64,000 bases of DNA from Ceriagrion tenellum (taxonomy: Eukaryota; Arthropoda; Insecta; Odonata; Coenagrionidae), in contig OY720642.1 of NCBI GenBank assembly GCA_963169105.1, positions 15,866,965 to 15,930,964 on the forward strand. The letters run 5' to 3'. The translations under genes were made by a program, and so were the position numbers. The notes below the pieces were generated by a model, which did no database searches, was not told the origin of the DNA, and saw only the letters and a list, made by a program, of their open reading frames with translations. This document shows positions 12,315-24,266 of this stretch, piece by piece (position 1 is the stretch's first letter; the number at the start of each line of letters is the position of its first letter).

Positions 12315-12856
12315 ATATCAGCAAATCCATGAATTATGCACCGATACAGCGACCGGATTTTGATTTAAAAAAAATCGAGCAGCACACCCTCGCAAGTTGA
12401 TTCTTCCTTTAGTTTGGACCCTTAGGAAACACCTCAAGCCAATGAACCAAGAAAAATGCACTGTTAGAATAGTTTTTTCAGCCTTTTTTGTCCAAAAAAC
12501 GAACTAAAAAATTCAGAAATTTTTCGGGTTATTCAATGTTCTCACATGTTCTCTCATTTTTATGAAAACGAGAGGACTTGAAGGAATTCAGCAAACAATC
12601 ATACGATTTCCGTAGATGATCTTCACTAGAATCGAGGCCGAAAATGAATGACGCGCGTGTCCATTTCTGGTCAATGAGGGGCGGGAAGGCTGAAAAAACT
12701 ATTCTAACAGTGCGTTTTTCTTGGTTCATTGGCTTGAGGTGTTTCCTAAGGGTCAAAACTAAAGGAAGAATCAACTTGGGAGGGTGTGCTGCTCGATTTT
12801 TTTTTAATCAAAATCCGGTCGCTGTATCGGTGCATAATTCATGGATTTGCTGATAT
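12315..12856. repeat. Foldback element with 171-bp near-identical arms
   Basis: Left arm 12315-12485 and right arm 12686-12856 are reverse complements. By eye only about four substitutions separate them. The arms start with ATATCAGCAAATCC and end with the complement of AAGGCTGAAAAAAC. The ~200-bp loop has no known domain. The high arm identity implies a recent origin or ongoing arm-to-arm conversion. No clear target duplication could be seen. Confidence 0.9.
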
Positions 12857-14149
12857 GTGTAAGTAAAATTCAATGTCATTGTGAAAGTAACTACAAAGCC
12901 AGAGCCCCTCTCGCAGGCCAAACACCGAGAATTTAGCTCTTTTGACTATGTCCAGTCCGACAAGGAAGGGAGTGTTGTGCATGTAACCCATGCTAGTACG
13001 TACACCGCTATCTAGGAGCTGTTTCATAGTCATTGAATCAAACGCAAACGCTGTCCTCATTTCCTTCCTGCCTCATGCGGCTTGCGACGCGCAACCTTCA
13101 CGTACTTGATGTAAATGATCAGTTACCGTCCGCTACTCTACAGATCATTCTCAATCAATCCCCTTCCTTGACCGCTATCACTTCCCTCTTTAATGGAATT
13201 GATGAGACTTTAATTCATGTACACGTTTACGCGAAAATTTGAACCCGTGTATTTATTATTAATATGCATAAATAAATATGGGAGACATTATATGTTACCG
13301 ATTTCGTTTCTTACCTTTTTCACACGTGGCTTAGAAGAAATATACGCACAATTTCATAAAAATCTATTTTCCATGTACAAATTCACCCATAAACACAAAA
13401 TAATACGCTTTGTATTCCTAAAACGTTTCCTAACAAACACACGTGTCACTGAAATTAAAAAAAAAATTACATATGATTTTTGCTTAAATTTTCAATTCTG
13501 CACCGTAAAACCAAGTCATAACAAGTCTTCCCTCGAAAAATATTTTTTAAATATAATTACCGCCTCATTTATATGGTTACATCAATTTCTATCGTATACA
13601 TAAACGTACTTAAGTGTAATTTTAATGAATTTCCTTTCGAATAACTTGAGAAGTAATTAAAATTGAGCACTCGATGGCTCAAGAAAACCGCTCCAGCTAC
13701 CTTAAAGTCGTGTGAGTGGCTGAGGAGGGGATCTAAGCAGCTGGAGTGGTGGAGATGTGTCTTGCTGCCGACAGAGGGTCAATGGAGGCATTCTCCCAGA
13801 TATACGTATCTATTATGCGTTCCTATCTACTTTCTTTTTACCTTTCTGTTTGAATATTTATTTGTATGTATTTGCCGCTGAGCGGTCTGAGTGAATGAAC
13901 GATTGATTTTATGGCCTGAACGGCTCATTTCCTACTTGGGTTAGCGTACCCCGAGACGCCTGTTCTATATCTTTCACCACTGTCTGTGATCATGAGTTAT
14001 TCTTTCATTTCGCATTCTGTGCGTGTCATTCTCTCTCTGCCGGTGGGAGAAAAGCAGCCCTAGTGCCATCTATTGGCCGCTCTCGTGGGTCATGCCTTAG
14101 GGAGTGTTTGTTCATATAAACCCCCCGCCGATTCCAGTGGTTTCTTAGT
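12857..14149. other. Spacer with one copy of dispersed repeat X
   Basis: About 13460-13510 (minus) matches the conserved block of repeat X. 13810-13870 and 14290-14360 share a GTTCCTATC(T/C)ACTTT...TTATTTGTAT segment, suggesting two copies of the same SINE tail. No gene is recognised. Confidence 0.5.
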
Positions 14150-14380
14150 AGACTGAGTAGCTCAGTGGTCAGAGCAGTGGACGCGAAATCCGAAGGTCCG
14201 TGGTATGATTCCCGGTCCAGTCGAATTTTTTCCGCTTGGAATCCGCCATCTTTACATCTTCACACCACCATTGTGTTTGTAAATTTTGTGTGTTCCTATC
14301 CACTTTATTTCTACCTTTCTGTTATTTATTCTTTCTGTTCTGTCTATTTATTTGTATATATATATATATAATATATACAT
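14150..14380 (+). repeat. tRNA-derived SINE (family C) with AT tail
   Basis: The head (about 14150-14225) folds like a tRNA: a D-arm GCTC/GAGC, an anticodon-arm-like CGCGAAATCCGA, and a B-box-like GGTATGATTCC. The acceptor and T stems have mismatches and position 33 is not T, so it is not a functional tRNA. It ends in TATTTGTATATATA, a typical simple-repeat SINE tail. Confidence 0.6.
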
Positions 14381-14847
14381 AGATATATGTATGTATGTGT
14401 ATGTATATATATATGCCCCGTGCAAGGTATCGATCCCGGGAGCCCCGAATTTGGGCGGGCCTTCTCCACCTCGACTCTTCTCCCACCCCCCTTCACTACA
14501 TTCCACGATCCCCCACCCCTCTCTTACCCCACTCCCCTTCTCTCCCTCATGTCCTCTCCTCTCCAACCCCTCCTACTCCTCTCTCCCTTCCCTTCACCCC
14601 CACCCTGTCTCTCTCTCTCTATGCGGCCCACGTGGTTCTCAGAATGTCCGGTAGGAGGCGGATAGAGCGCCCTCTTTACCCTCACTCTCCGGCCGACAGA
14701 CAGCATCGTGTTTCCCTCTCAGGTGAGCGCCAAGAACGCTGTACACAAGGATTGCGGCTCTTGATACGCTTCCGACCGTCTTCTTCTAAAAAGTTTTTTA
14801 GGTTGATAAGGTTCCAAACTCACCATTAGGCACTATATATGCTCTTA
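14381..14847. other. C/T-rich tract and spacer
   Basis: 14460-14620 is almost pure pyrimidine on the plus strand. The several overlapping Pro/Ser/Leu frames are compositional. The rest is unrecognised. Confidence 0.55.
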
Positions 14848-15045
14848 AGGCCGCATTACACGACACATTTTATTGTACAAACGAATGTACAAATTCCTTC
14901 ATGAAGGAAATTGTACCGTGTAAAGCGGGAAATTGTATTATTGTCTGAATGACGAGAAATAGAACCTGCTCTAATTCCGTTCAATTTCTTGTACATTCTA
15001 TGGTACATTCGTTTGTACAATAAAATGTACCGTGTAAAGCGGCCT
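14848..15045. repeat. Harbinger-type MITE (TTA target duplication)
   Basis: Ends read AGGCCGCATTACACG at the left and CGTGTAAAGCGGCCT at the right. TTA lies directly outside both (14845-14847 and 15046-15048). TTGTACAAACGAATGTAC and its complement lie just inside each end. It is 198 bp and non-coding. A 3-bp TTA duplication suits PIF/Harbinger; a mutated TTAA site is the alternative. Confidence 0.7.
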
Positions 15046-15049
15046 TTAG

Positions 15050-15400
15050 AGTAAAAGTAAAGTAAAAGAGAGATGCTACTTCGCTCTGGTTAGGCCACAC
15101 CTCGAATACGCCGCGAGCATTTGGGACCCTGGTCATTAAGATTTCACCAAAAAATTAGCAAAATACAAAGAAAACCAGCACGCTTCGTTAAAAACTGCTA
15201 CGAACGAACATATAGTGTTACACGATTGTTAGAGGGATTAAGGTGGGAGCCCCTAGAGACTCGGAGGCTGCACGCTCGACTTAGGCTGCTTGAAATATTC
15301 AGAACTGATATTTTTCAGAGTGACACAGAAAATATTATCATGACTCCTCACTACATTTCTAGGTCTGACAGATGCGATAAAATAAGAGATCAAATTTGTC
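15050..15400 (+). pseudogene. LINE family A 3' fragment (reverse transcriptase carboxy end)
   Basis: Remnant of a Jockey/CR1-like non-LTR retrotransposon. In broken frames it encodes LVRPHLEYAASIWDP, then KPARFVKNCYERTYS, LLEGLRWEPLETRRLHAR and NIIMTPHYISRSDRCDKIR, which recur in the copies at 22477, 37380 and 62014. It is truncated on both sides. The 5' part directly follows the Harbinger-type MITE. It is useful as the empty-site reference for the mariner insertion at 60721. Confidence 0.85.
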
Positions 15401-15691
15401 ATTAGTAAAAACGCTGTTCCACTTTACGTAAGGACAGGGAGAGAGGGAACTTTCCACTCTTCAGCGACCAGCGTGCCCCTAACCACATATAAGATGCAAG
15501 CCTGTGAAATGAAATTGACAATTTTGTGAAACAATATGAGGAACGTAATCTAATCCTGGAACACTTCATAATTCGGTAGAAAACATTTTAAGGTATAGGA
15601 GGATGGGGGCTAACATCGCATGTTCGTATGGTTAGGTCAGGCACCAAATGGAGCTTTTTAATTAATTCAATCGTGTCAAGTGTGCATTGAT
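15401..15691. other. No recognised feature
   Basis: AT-rich spacer between the LINE A fragment and a hammerhead-like motif. Confidence 0.5.
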
Positions 15692-15731
15692 GTCCACGTT
15701 TCGACGGTTTAGTCGTCCATCGTCAACAGGG
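15692..15731 (-). ncRNA. Degenerate hammerhead-like motif
   Basis: Minus strand: CTG-TTGAC-GATG, a GACG/CGTC helix II, then GAAACGTGGAC. The CUGANGA core is disrupted by an insertion. The ACGT after GAA is self-complementary, as in other loci of this window. Confidence 0.35.
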
Positions 15732-17639
15732 CTGAAAGTCTCAGATTTTTCTTCCCCAGGCATTCTTACAACATTGACTCACCTTCGAATTTTTAGAGAG
15801 TATCAGGTTTTTTTGCAATTAATTGAACTTGACTATTCGCCCTGCACCTTGGTTGCGGAAAAATCTAAGGGAATAGGGACGATTTTTGCGTATGAACAAA
15901 TTAGTGTGATACGTTGCATACATGTACTGAAAAGTGGAAAATATTGCATGATGCCGTTTCTCTTACAAGCTTTTTAAACATGTTTCCTTAGGGCACTTGA
16001 CATATATTTCGACATTTAGACTCGGATTTTCCCCTTAACCAACGCGAAATCGTGCGTTTCACATTTTTCTAGTGGCGCGAAGGTGCCAATTAAAAATAAG
16101 TACGGATTTATGTACGATTTCCTTCATCATCACGAAAATCAAAATCATGAAACTGATTTAATTTAAACGAAAATATAAATATATGACTCTTGCATCATAT
16201 CACTGCATTCATGCTGAAATCCATGCAATAAACAACTATACTTAGGTGAAATATAGCCTGAGAATGTTTTTGGCTTACTTTAAAAGATATTAAAACGTAC
16301 ATTCAATGCCTCACGATTATCACTCGAGCTACCGGAAGGAAAAGATTGTCAAACAACAAGAAAGTGTGGAGATGAGATCATTTTCAGTATCGGTCTTCTC
16401 AATAGGTAGAGTGGCTTTTTTGCATAGCACCCAAACAGAAACCGGGATTCTGCTGCAAACATTCTCATTCACATTCGAGAGTATATTATACTTCAAATCA
16501 TTAAAAACCTCAATACAATGCTTGATGCCAAAATTCCCATCCAAGCGGAGTTACATTTACTGCTAAATGATTGCAAACAATTTCCGAGTTTCCGTCAACG
16601 TACAGTTTAAAAAAAATAGAGAAGCATCCGCTACTCCACAAGAATGAGACGCAGGTGTTAATTCGCCTTCAGTTAAATGGTGACACGTGCTACGCAACAC
16701 TGCATTACTTATCTGTATCCATAGCATACCTTTTTGATCGCGTATAGCTTGAAACGTTCGTTATTCGATGTAAAATGTGAAACCATCTATTTATTCTCCA
16801 AGTGGAGAAATCTGCAATACGATCTCACATTTGATGTTCAATGTTCGTCGAAATTTTTTTCTTTGGAAGTAAACATCGGACAATGAGGAGACTCTTAATG
16901 AACTTGACTAGCTCCTCCTCGACCAAGCAATGTATTAGACCATATACCTGCTAAAATATCAGGCATAAAGTGATACTTACCAAGAGTATATGATTAATCC
17001 AAATTTATATACTGCCCAGTCCAAAGGAAAGGCTTCCTGCAGTGCAAAATTGAAGACTTTACTTTTATCTCTTCAGCATCAAGCACGGTCGAATTATCTG
17101 AGATAAACCTTCAATATATTGATCAGCATCCTCCTCCAGCGTCTCCATATTATGCACGTAGTCCAGTAAAGGTCGTTGAAACGGTAATTTTGAGTCATTG
17201 AGTGCATATTTTAATAAATTTGCAAGTAAGCAAAAAAATCTTGGGTGACATTTCGTTTAATTACAACCTTTTATTCAATATAAATCACCATTCATGTAGT
17301 GATGATAATGATGTAAGAGTTCTATGTTCAAAATTACAACTTGATTTAAGCACTTTTTTACATGTAGGTATTAACGGCGCGGAATCAGAAATCTAAGCGA
17401 AAATGCTGAATAAATACGTGTTTCTTACTTGGCAAGACACTTTGATATTTGCTAGTCCCCATTATATTGATACGATACGCATCATTCCACGTCCAGGAGA
17501 ACGATTGTACTCATGTAAACGACTTATTTCGAAATAAATATCAAGTGGCATCATATTTCGAGTTAAATAGCGATAACATTCCAAATATCGATTCGGTAAT
17601 GTTATTTTTTTCACTTTTATCCATACAAGTAATTAACCT
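15732..17639. other. Spacer with one copy of dispersed repeat X
   Basis: 17372-17455 carries repeat X in the plus orientation: ACGGCGCGGAATCAGAAATC, then AAGCGAAAATG, then TTTCTTACTTGGCA and TTGATATTTGCTAG. The remaining sequence is AT-rich and unrecognised. Confidence 0.5.
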
Positions 17640-17832
17640 ACATCTACATACTAGCCCACGAGCCGCCGCATGGGCGGGTGGCAGGGGGTGGTAGCTCTCC
17701 AGCCGTGTAAAGATGTAAAATTTTTGGAGGTGAAATGGTGACATGTACTATAGGAGAGTATTTAGAGGAGCTCAGTTTTTGGAGGTTGATTCCTTTTTTT
17801 CCGGGTTTTCCGCCGCGTCGGTTCATGTTGAG

Positions 17833-17869
17833 GACAATATTTCGCCGGCTGTCCCTCTGTCTTCCTCAG
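17833..17869 (-). ncRNA. Hammerhead-like motif, left arm of the palindrome
   Basis: Minus strand CTGAGGA core (complement at 17863-17869), GAAA and a final GTC are intact. Helix II is weakened by substitutions (AGAC opposite GGC). Confidence 0.45.
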
Positions 17870-17952
17870 GTCCATGTAATTCAAGCGAAAATGATGTGTA
17901 AACACGCGTTTCTTACTTGGCATGATTCTTTAATATTTGCGGTTACATGGAC

Positions 17953-17989
17953 CTGAGGAAGCCACAAGGACAGCCGGCGAAATATTGTC
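17953..17989 (+). ncRNA. Hammerhead-like motif, right arm of the palindrome
   Basis: CTGAGGA, a GCC/GGC helix II closing a long loop, GAAA, then TATTGTC with a possible two-pair helix III (A-U, U-G) and a GTC cleavage triplet at 17987-17989. Confidence 0.5.
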
Positions 17990-18312
17990 CTCAACATGAA
18001 CCGACGCAGCGGAAAACCCGAAAAAAGGAATCAACCTCCATCTAATCCCCGCAGAAGCCTTCAACAGAGCTCAGTTTTTATTTTGGTCGCTTATTGTGCG
18101 CGGAAAGAACGAGTTTTTGTACCGATCTGTTCGGCAGTGTATCTCTCTTATTATATCGCATCTATCAGACCTAAAAATGTGGTTAGGCGTCATAATAATA
18201 TTCTCTGTGTCGCTGTGAAACACACCAGTTCTAAATATCTCAAATATCCTAAGCCTATCGTGCAGCCTCCGAGTCCCTGGGAGCTCCCACCTTCATCCCT
18301 CGAACAGTACTA

Positions 18313-21300
18313 AGTACGTGCGTGCAATGCTATCCGTAAATCTGAGAAAAAACGAAAATCGCTCCAACCACCGTGCAGCACGAGAGCATTCATATAAGTT
18401 AACACGAGCGAAATGGGCGGGGCCGCTGTGGATTCCTCGTCACTGCCGTTGCAGACTCAGGTTCCCTCTGGGGGCCGGACCTCGAACCGTTTCAACGGTG
18501 AGAAGGACTAGTGCAAGGAGAAATGGAGGGGGTCGTTAGGAGGGGGATGAAGGAGGGGAGGGAGGGAGAGGGGATGAGGGACCGAAGGGAAGAGTATAGA
18601 GGGAGGATTGGTTGGGGGAGAGGAGGGTGTGACGTAGAGGCGGTCGAGAACGGTCGTCGGGACAGAATTACAAAAAAAAACAACTTCAAGTAGAATTTAA
18701 AAAAAAGGGAGAGCTGAGCTTATTTTTTTAAAAAATGGGAGGCAAAAGCGCGCAGGGCATGGTGGGATGGATTTTTGGATTCGCTTCGGAGGAGGGTGAA
18801 AGGATATGAGATGGAGGGGATTTGGTAAGGGGTAAGCACACCCTTAGGATTTTGGCGTGCTAACGGGTAACAAGGCACGCTTGAATGAGCAACAACGACT
18901 CACAGTTTGGTGGCGAAGGCACAAGGATGTGTGGGATTCGACTGCAAAGGCATTTATTTGTAATGATGACAATTAGAAAAGAAGAGCAGAGAGGGATTAG
19001 CGTCAAATTGTAGCCTTCCTTGCCTTGTATTTGTAGCCCTAGAAACAAGGATTACCGTTGACGTTGATGCCGGAGTATTCGTGCGCAGTCAACGGAAGTT
19101 GGAGCGCTTATTATCGCAATTAGTCACATCTCTCAAAAGTATGAGATACCCATGTAAATACTCAATTCTACGTACTAAACAACGTTTACGGGAATGAGAA
19201 ATGTTTCCCAGTTAAATAGGAGAGGCAGATTTGATTGTCAACACGGAAAATAGGAATAGGTTTGTGGCTCCGTGATATTCAAAGGCATTACAAGACATTT
19301 ATCACTTTTATGTTTCAAACGACTATTTTTAAATCTTCAACCATGTATTCTTTTTACTCGATACACTTCCTAGGATTTTACACTCCTGATAGATATTGAG
19401 TCACACTAATTTTAGAAGGCCTACTGATGGCTTTTTAAAATGAGTTCACGGAGTGATGCACAGAACTAATAGCAAATACAAGACACGATGCTCAACTCAT
19501 CATCCCGAAAATAATTGTAAATGGTCCAATTATTTTAATGGGGGATTGTAAAACAAATTAAATATTTATACGTATGTGTTATTGCAATCAAATGTTTTAG
19601 AACAGTCCTCCTTATCCCGGCAAATTGAAGACATTCGTCGTTAATTCACTTTTCCAAAAGGGTCCTTAAATTTTTTAATAATGGGCTAATCTCGAAGAGC
19701 CGGACAAAATGTTAGAAATAATCTTGGAGGACATTCCAAAATAGCAGTAACCGAGAAATGAAGCCTATGATATCGGCGTAGTCGTGAATGAAAGCGTTTA
19801 CAGGAAGTAGCTATCACTCGACTTATAGACACTCCTAGAATAGGGCAATGCTCCCTAACCCAATCCCACCTGTTTACAAAGAATAAATATTCTCCTTAAT
19901 GTAACTCCAGCATCAAAGCTGTGATTGTTAAGTTAATGCTAATAGAATGTGAATACTATCAAGAGTAGCGATATAGGCTTAAAATCTCTTGGTACATATC
20001 GTGCATCTTTGGGGAAGAGGCGAATATTCTAAGTCACTCAATATCCTTTATCCAAGAAACACGGCTAATAAAAAGCTTATGAATTTTAAAAAGTCTTAAC
20101 GTTACTTCCATTAAAAATTGTATTTTTAATATTTGAAATATTTAGCACGAAATAATACATGGTGCAAAATAACCTAAGCCGTTGAGGCATCCTAATAAAC
20201 TACTACTACCACTATCCACTATTACCAGGAGAAAAGGTAATTAAGTGAATGGATTACAAATAAAAAACACTCAAGAAAAAAATTTCATGTAACCTGCGAC
20301 CAAATAAGATTTTCGTTTAATTTCCATGGACGTGAAAATTATGTTATCCCATAAGAAATAAACGGGAAATAACCACTTATTCTCACGCGTCAAGTGAGTC
20401 GTCACATGAATGGAAAAGCCAACGAAAAATAAACAGCATTCGACAAGAGATGGCGCGCGTGAGGAGAGAGCGCTGGAAACGAGTGGTGTCTTGAGGCATT
20501 TCCTACTCCCCCCCCCCACCCCCTTCGCCATCAGAGCAGACAACTACTCCGAATGGGGGAAAAAATTGAAGGGGATTTCCCGCGTCTGCCCCACTGAGCA
20601 AGTCGTGTCTTTATGAAGCGTGTGGCGTGCGAGGAGGAGGAGATGATGATGCCACTTGTGGAGCGTGCCATAAAAGGGGGAGGGGGCAAAAGTGGAGCGG
20701 GGGAGACGTGTCTGCCCTGGGAATGTTGGGGAAGATACAGGCAGTGGGGGTGGCAAGAAGGGGGCACGCACGCGTGATGAAATGAAGCAGCCAGAAGTAG
20801 AGGGAGGCGGGAAAAAGGGGCCGTGCGCCGAACGCGCTTTAAGGCGACGCATCACACCCGCTCTACCGGTCGCATTGGTCATGATTTCCGACCCCAGATT
20901 TTTTGTGAAAGGCCCAAGTCACCAACTTGAAAATTCCAGAGAATTATATAATTGACCATTGCCAAGAATGACCTGTTTCTCAAATGTGACAATTTTATCT
21001 CGGTACGTAAATAAATCACCGTGAAATTAGCAGCATTTAGGGCACATTTTTACAATAACCAGTACATATCTGCATTGAGAAATCGTAAACAAAGGGAGGT
21101 GTTTCAATCCTTCTGCCGTAAGAATGCGAAGTAACAGCCGTCATGGTTGTAAGATAAAATTTTCAATTGTTCCATTTCAACAAGTTACCTGATTAGTTTT
21201 CGGTGATGATATGCTCGTATGGTGATGCTAATAGCCGCCTGTCCTCACAGACCTTCGGTCAGCAGTGTCTTTGCTTACATGTTGGAGCCTGGGTAGCAAT

Positions 21301-21437
21301 TTGCAGGCGACTGTTGCCTTGAGAGAGCGTTATCCTAAAGTGAGAGGCACCTTTTGTTAAAATGCCTCGATCGGGTGCGAGTGTCGCCATCCAGTGGGTT
21401 TTACACACAACTATTCCTTACCGGACGGTAAGGTGCT
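18313..21437. other. No gene recognised; purine-rich and GC-richer islands
   Basis: 18500-18660 and about 20640-20830 are A/G-rich on the plus strand, and 20450-20880 is GC-richer. Open frames there are compositional. The rest is AT-rich with no recognised repeat. Confidence 0.5.
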
Positions 21438-22254
21438 CTTAAGCCTCGAGATGTCCCACTTTTATGCCCTCATTGTCTCAGCAATTTCCATTCAGGGTTT
21501 TTTCGGCTTCGATTTCAATTTATCCCCTTGCACAAGTACTTTTGGAGATAGTTCACCAGAAGTATCAGTTATTTTCGTTGAAAAATGGTGGAACTTCTGG
21601 GCATAGCAAGCACTCATGAGAGACTTAATTTAAAAAAATGAAGAATTAATAACGCCTAGATCCTTATAGTTATAACAGCTGGTAATTTTTATGCTTTATC
21701 AACTATTTAAAAAAATTAAACCATTGCTCACTGTTGGAATTGTTACAAAATAGCAAAACATCTTCGATTGTGAAGGCGTTTTTAGCTTAAAGTGGGAAAA
21801 AATTTTTCAAGTTAAATAAGTACGGTGATTACTCGGCTTTTATTGACTTCGATTACGGTTTTTTCGATTTTTCGGCGATTCGAATTTTCGATTTTCGACT
21901 CTTTTTCGTCGGTGTGCTCACGGGATCTCGCTAATAATTTTGGAGGAACAAAGGATGATCCACACATTCTATTGCTCAGTGTAGGGTTGTGTATCGTTAC
22001 GTAAGCATCAGACCATATTCTTCTTCGCGCATCTTATACCAGGTTTGGCACGCTGAAAAGGCGGGAGAAACAGGCATGTTTGGACTGGTTTCTTGTGGGA
22101 CATGGGTTCACTAATTCAGAATATTTTCCCAGTGCCAGAAGACCAAGAAGGAAAGTGACCACACACAGTCCTTTGATACCTTCCTTCCGCGCCGTATACC
22201 CAAGTGATAACAATGCTTTATTTGATATTAATATTTTAATATTTAACTCTTGTA

Positions 22255-22255
<1 letters not shown>

Positions 22256-22336
<81 letters not shown>
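22256..22336. repeat. (AT)n microsatellite
   Basis: About 80 bp of uninterrupted alternating A and T inside the centre of the long-inverted-repeat element. The Tyr-Ile repeat frames on both strands are artefacts. Confidence 0.98.
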
Positions 22337-22338
<2 letters not shown>

Positions 22339-22476
22339 CAACATGCATGGTCCATCAACAGATACAATAAACCGTATTGTGATCGAGAAATTACTATTCG
22401 ACTAACTAGAAAAGTTAAAAAAAATGTGCCATCAATAGTTCACGATTACTGCCCCACCACGTTTGATATCCCACTA

Positions 22477-22888
22477 CGTTAAAAACTGCTCCGATCGTAC
22501 ATATAGTGTCTCACAACTTTTAGAGGGATTAAGGTGGGATCCCCTAGAGACTCGGAGGCTACAAACTAGGCTTAGGTTGCTTGATAAATTAAGAACTGAT
22601 ATTTTTCAGAGCGAAATAGAGAATATTATTATGACTCCTAACTACATCTCTAGGTCTGACAGATGCGATAAAATAAGAGAGATACACTGCCAAACAGATA
22701 GGTACAAGAACTCGTTCTTTCCGCGAACAATAAGCGATCACAATAAAAATTAAGCTCACTATATAAACTCCTATAATTCCTGTCACCATTTCATTTCCAA
22801 AAACCTTACACCCTTACGCGGGTGGTGACCTAACACCCCCTGCTACACGTCCATGCGGCGTCTCGCGGGGTCTAATGTAGATGTAGAT
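22477..22888 (+). pseudogene. LINE family A 3' end
   Basis: 5'-truncated copy with the open stretch VKNCSDRTYSVSQLLEGLRW, then RLLDKLRTDIFQSEIENIIM, and SFFPRTISDHNKN before the stop. The 3' untranslated region follows and ends in GTAGATGTAG. It is among the better-preserved carboxy termini in the window. Nested inside the long-inverted-repeat element, so it is younger than that element. Confidence 0.9.
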
Positions 22889-24266
22889 ATCTGGAGTATA
22901 ACCGGCCACATTGTATAGCCAATTTAGGTCCGAACGCCCTGCGGGTGAATATCTATCGATATTTGCGACTCATTTGAGCGGAACAGACCTATTGTGATGT
23001 CATGAAACTCACGCTTGATTTAAGGTGGTTTAGATTAGACAAGAGAGTCACGAAAGGCACCACAAGAGAATTTTATTTTTGAAGTTTAGCAGCTGCTCAA
23101 AGCAGGAAATAATTATCACAATATTAATGATGAAAAAAAATCGATATATGCGACTGAAATTCTAAGCGATTAAATAAATTTCTTTTAGCGATTAAATAAA
23201 ATCTTTTAACCGTTGAACTCCAATTTTCGTCGATAATCCGTTCCAAAATGAAACGGAGTAATCCTATATCGGCGAAAACCGAGACTGTTCTCTAGAGAAT
23301 CAATGAAAATCCAACTCTTTTGTCTGAAACACTAAAAAAAAGCCAAAAAATTATAGAATGTAGACATAGAGTTAATTACTAAAAACAGTAATAATTTTAT
23401 ATGAAATGAATATAAAAGATAATTCTGAGTACGAAGGCATATGGGAGACGGAGAGAAGGGAGGAGAGGCGCAGATATTATTACTTGGGAGAGGGACTCTC
23501 CTCCAAAGTGATCTCAGGTATCAAAGGATTATCTGTGGTCACTTTCCTTCTCGGTCTGCTGGCACTGGGAAAATATTCTAAATTAGTGAACCCATGACCC
23601 AAAAGAAACCAGTCCAAACATGCCTGTTTCTTCCACCTTTTCAGCGTGCCAAACCTGGTATACGACGCGCGAAGAAGAATATGGTCTGATGCTTACGTAA
23701 CGATACACGACCCTACACTGAGCAATAGTGTCCTTTGTTCCCCCAAAATTATTAGCGAGATCCCGTGAGCACACAGACGAAAAAGAGTCGAAAATCGAAA
23801 ATTTGAATCGCCGAAAAATCGAAAAAACCGTAATCGAAGTCAATAAAGCCGAGTAATCACCGTACTTATCTAACTTGAATAATTTTTTTCCCACTTTATG
23901 CTAAAAACGCCTTCACATTCGAAGATTTTTTTGCTATTTTGTAACAATTCCTGCAGTGAGCAATGGTTTTAATTTTTAAAAATAGTTGATAAAGCATAAA
24001 AATTACCAGCTGTTATAACTATGAGGAGATCTAGGCGTTATTAATTCTGCATTTTTTAAAATTAAGTCTCTCATGAGTGCTTGCTATGCCCAGAAGTTCC
24101 ACCATTTCTCATCTAAAATAACTGATACTTCAAGAGAACTATCTTTAAAAGTTCTTCGGTAAGTGGATAATATTTTTTCCAAAATTTGAAATATTGTTCT
24201 TCATAATGAATCCAACCTAATTAAACTTTATGCGAAATGATATCTCGCTTGAACTCACTTTTTTGG

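Larger units (their letters stand above)
17781..18066. mobile_element. Palindromic hammerhead element inserted in LINE A
   Basis: Flanked by a 13-bp duplication, GAGCTCAGTTTTT (17768-17780 and 18067-18079). The two arms are reverse complements: GGTTCATGTTGAGGACAATA... up to the ribozyme-like motif on each side of a ~80-bp loop. Each arm carries CTGAGGA...GAAATATTGTC pointing outward. The target duplication shows a genuine insertion. The loop (about 17880-17940) is a piece of repeat X. Resembles inverted terminal repeats of Penelope-like elements with no reverse transcriptase between them. Confidence 0.8.
17640..18312 (-). pseudogene. LINE family A 3' fragment, interrupted by a palindrome
   Basis: On the minus strand it encodes the family's carboxy end (with the SDTENII-like and KNSFFPRT-like segments) followed by the 3' untranslated region. 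The end near 17640 reads GTAGATGTAG on the minus strand, the usual 3' terminus of this family. The copy is split between 17780 and 18067 by a 286-bp insertion. Confidence 0.85.
21438..24266. mobile_element. Long-inverted-repeat element related to the TTAA MITE
   Basis: Left arm about 21438-22190 and right arm about 23516-24266 are diverged reverse complements. The outer ~390 bp of each arm aligns with the left half of the TTAA MITE, for example AACAGCTGGTA, GCACTCATGAGAG and TTTTTCAAGTTAAA against AACAGCGCGTA, GCACTCCGGAGAG and ATGAGTCAAGTTGA. The inner ~360 bp of each arm has no counterpart in the MITE. The centre holds an AT microsatellite and a LINE A fragment, and no transposase frame. 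The exact outer ends are uncertain. Confidence 0.75.

Noticed and set aside
14065..14076. CTCF-like site GCCATCTATTGG
   Set aside because: One mismatch to the insect/vertebrate motif and no other support; expected by chance in 64 kb. A similar partial match at 56329-56341 was rejected for the same reason.
14150..14225. Possible functional tRNA gene
   Set aside because: Mismatches in acceptor, anticodon and T stems, a non-T at position 33 and a SINE-like tail indicate a tRNA-derived SINE.
22034..22370. Frames with long Tyr-Ile runs
   Set aside because: Direct translation of the (AT)n microsatellite.
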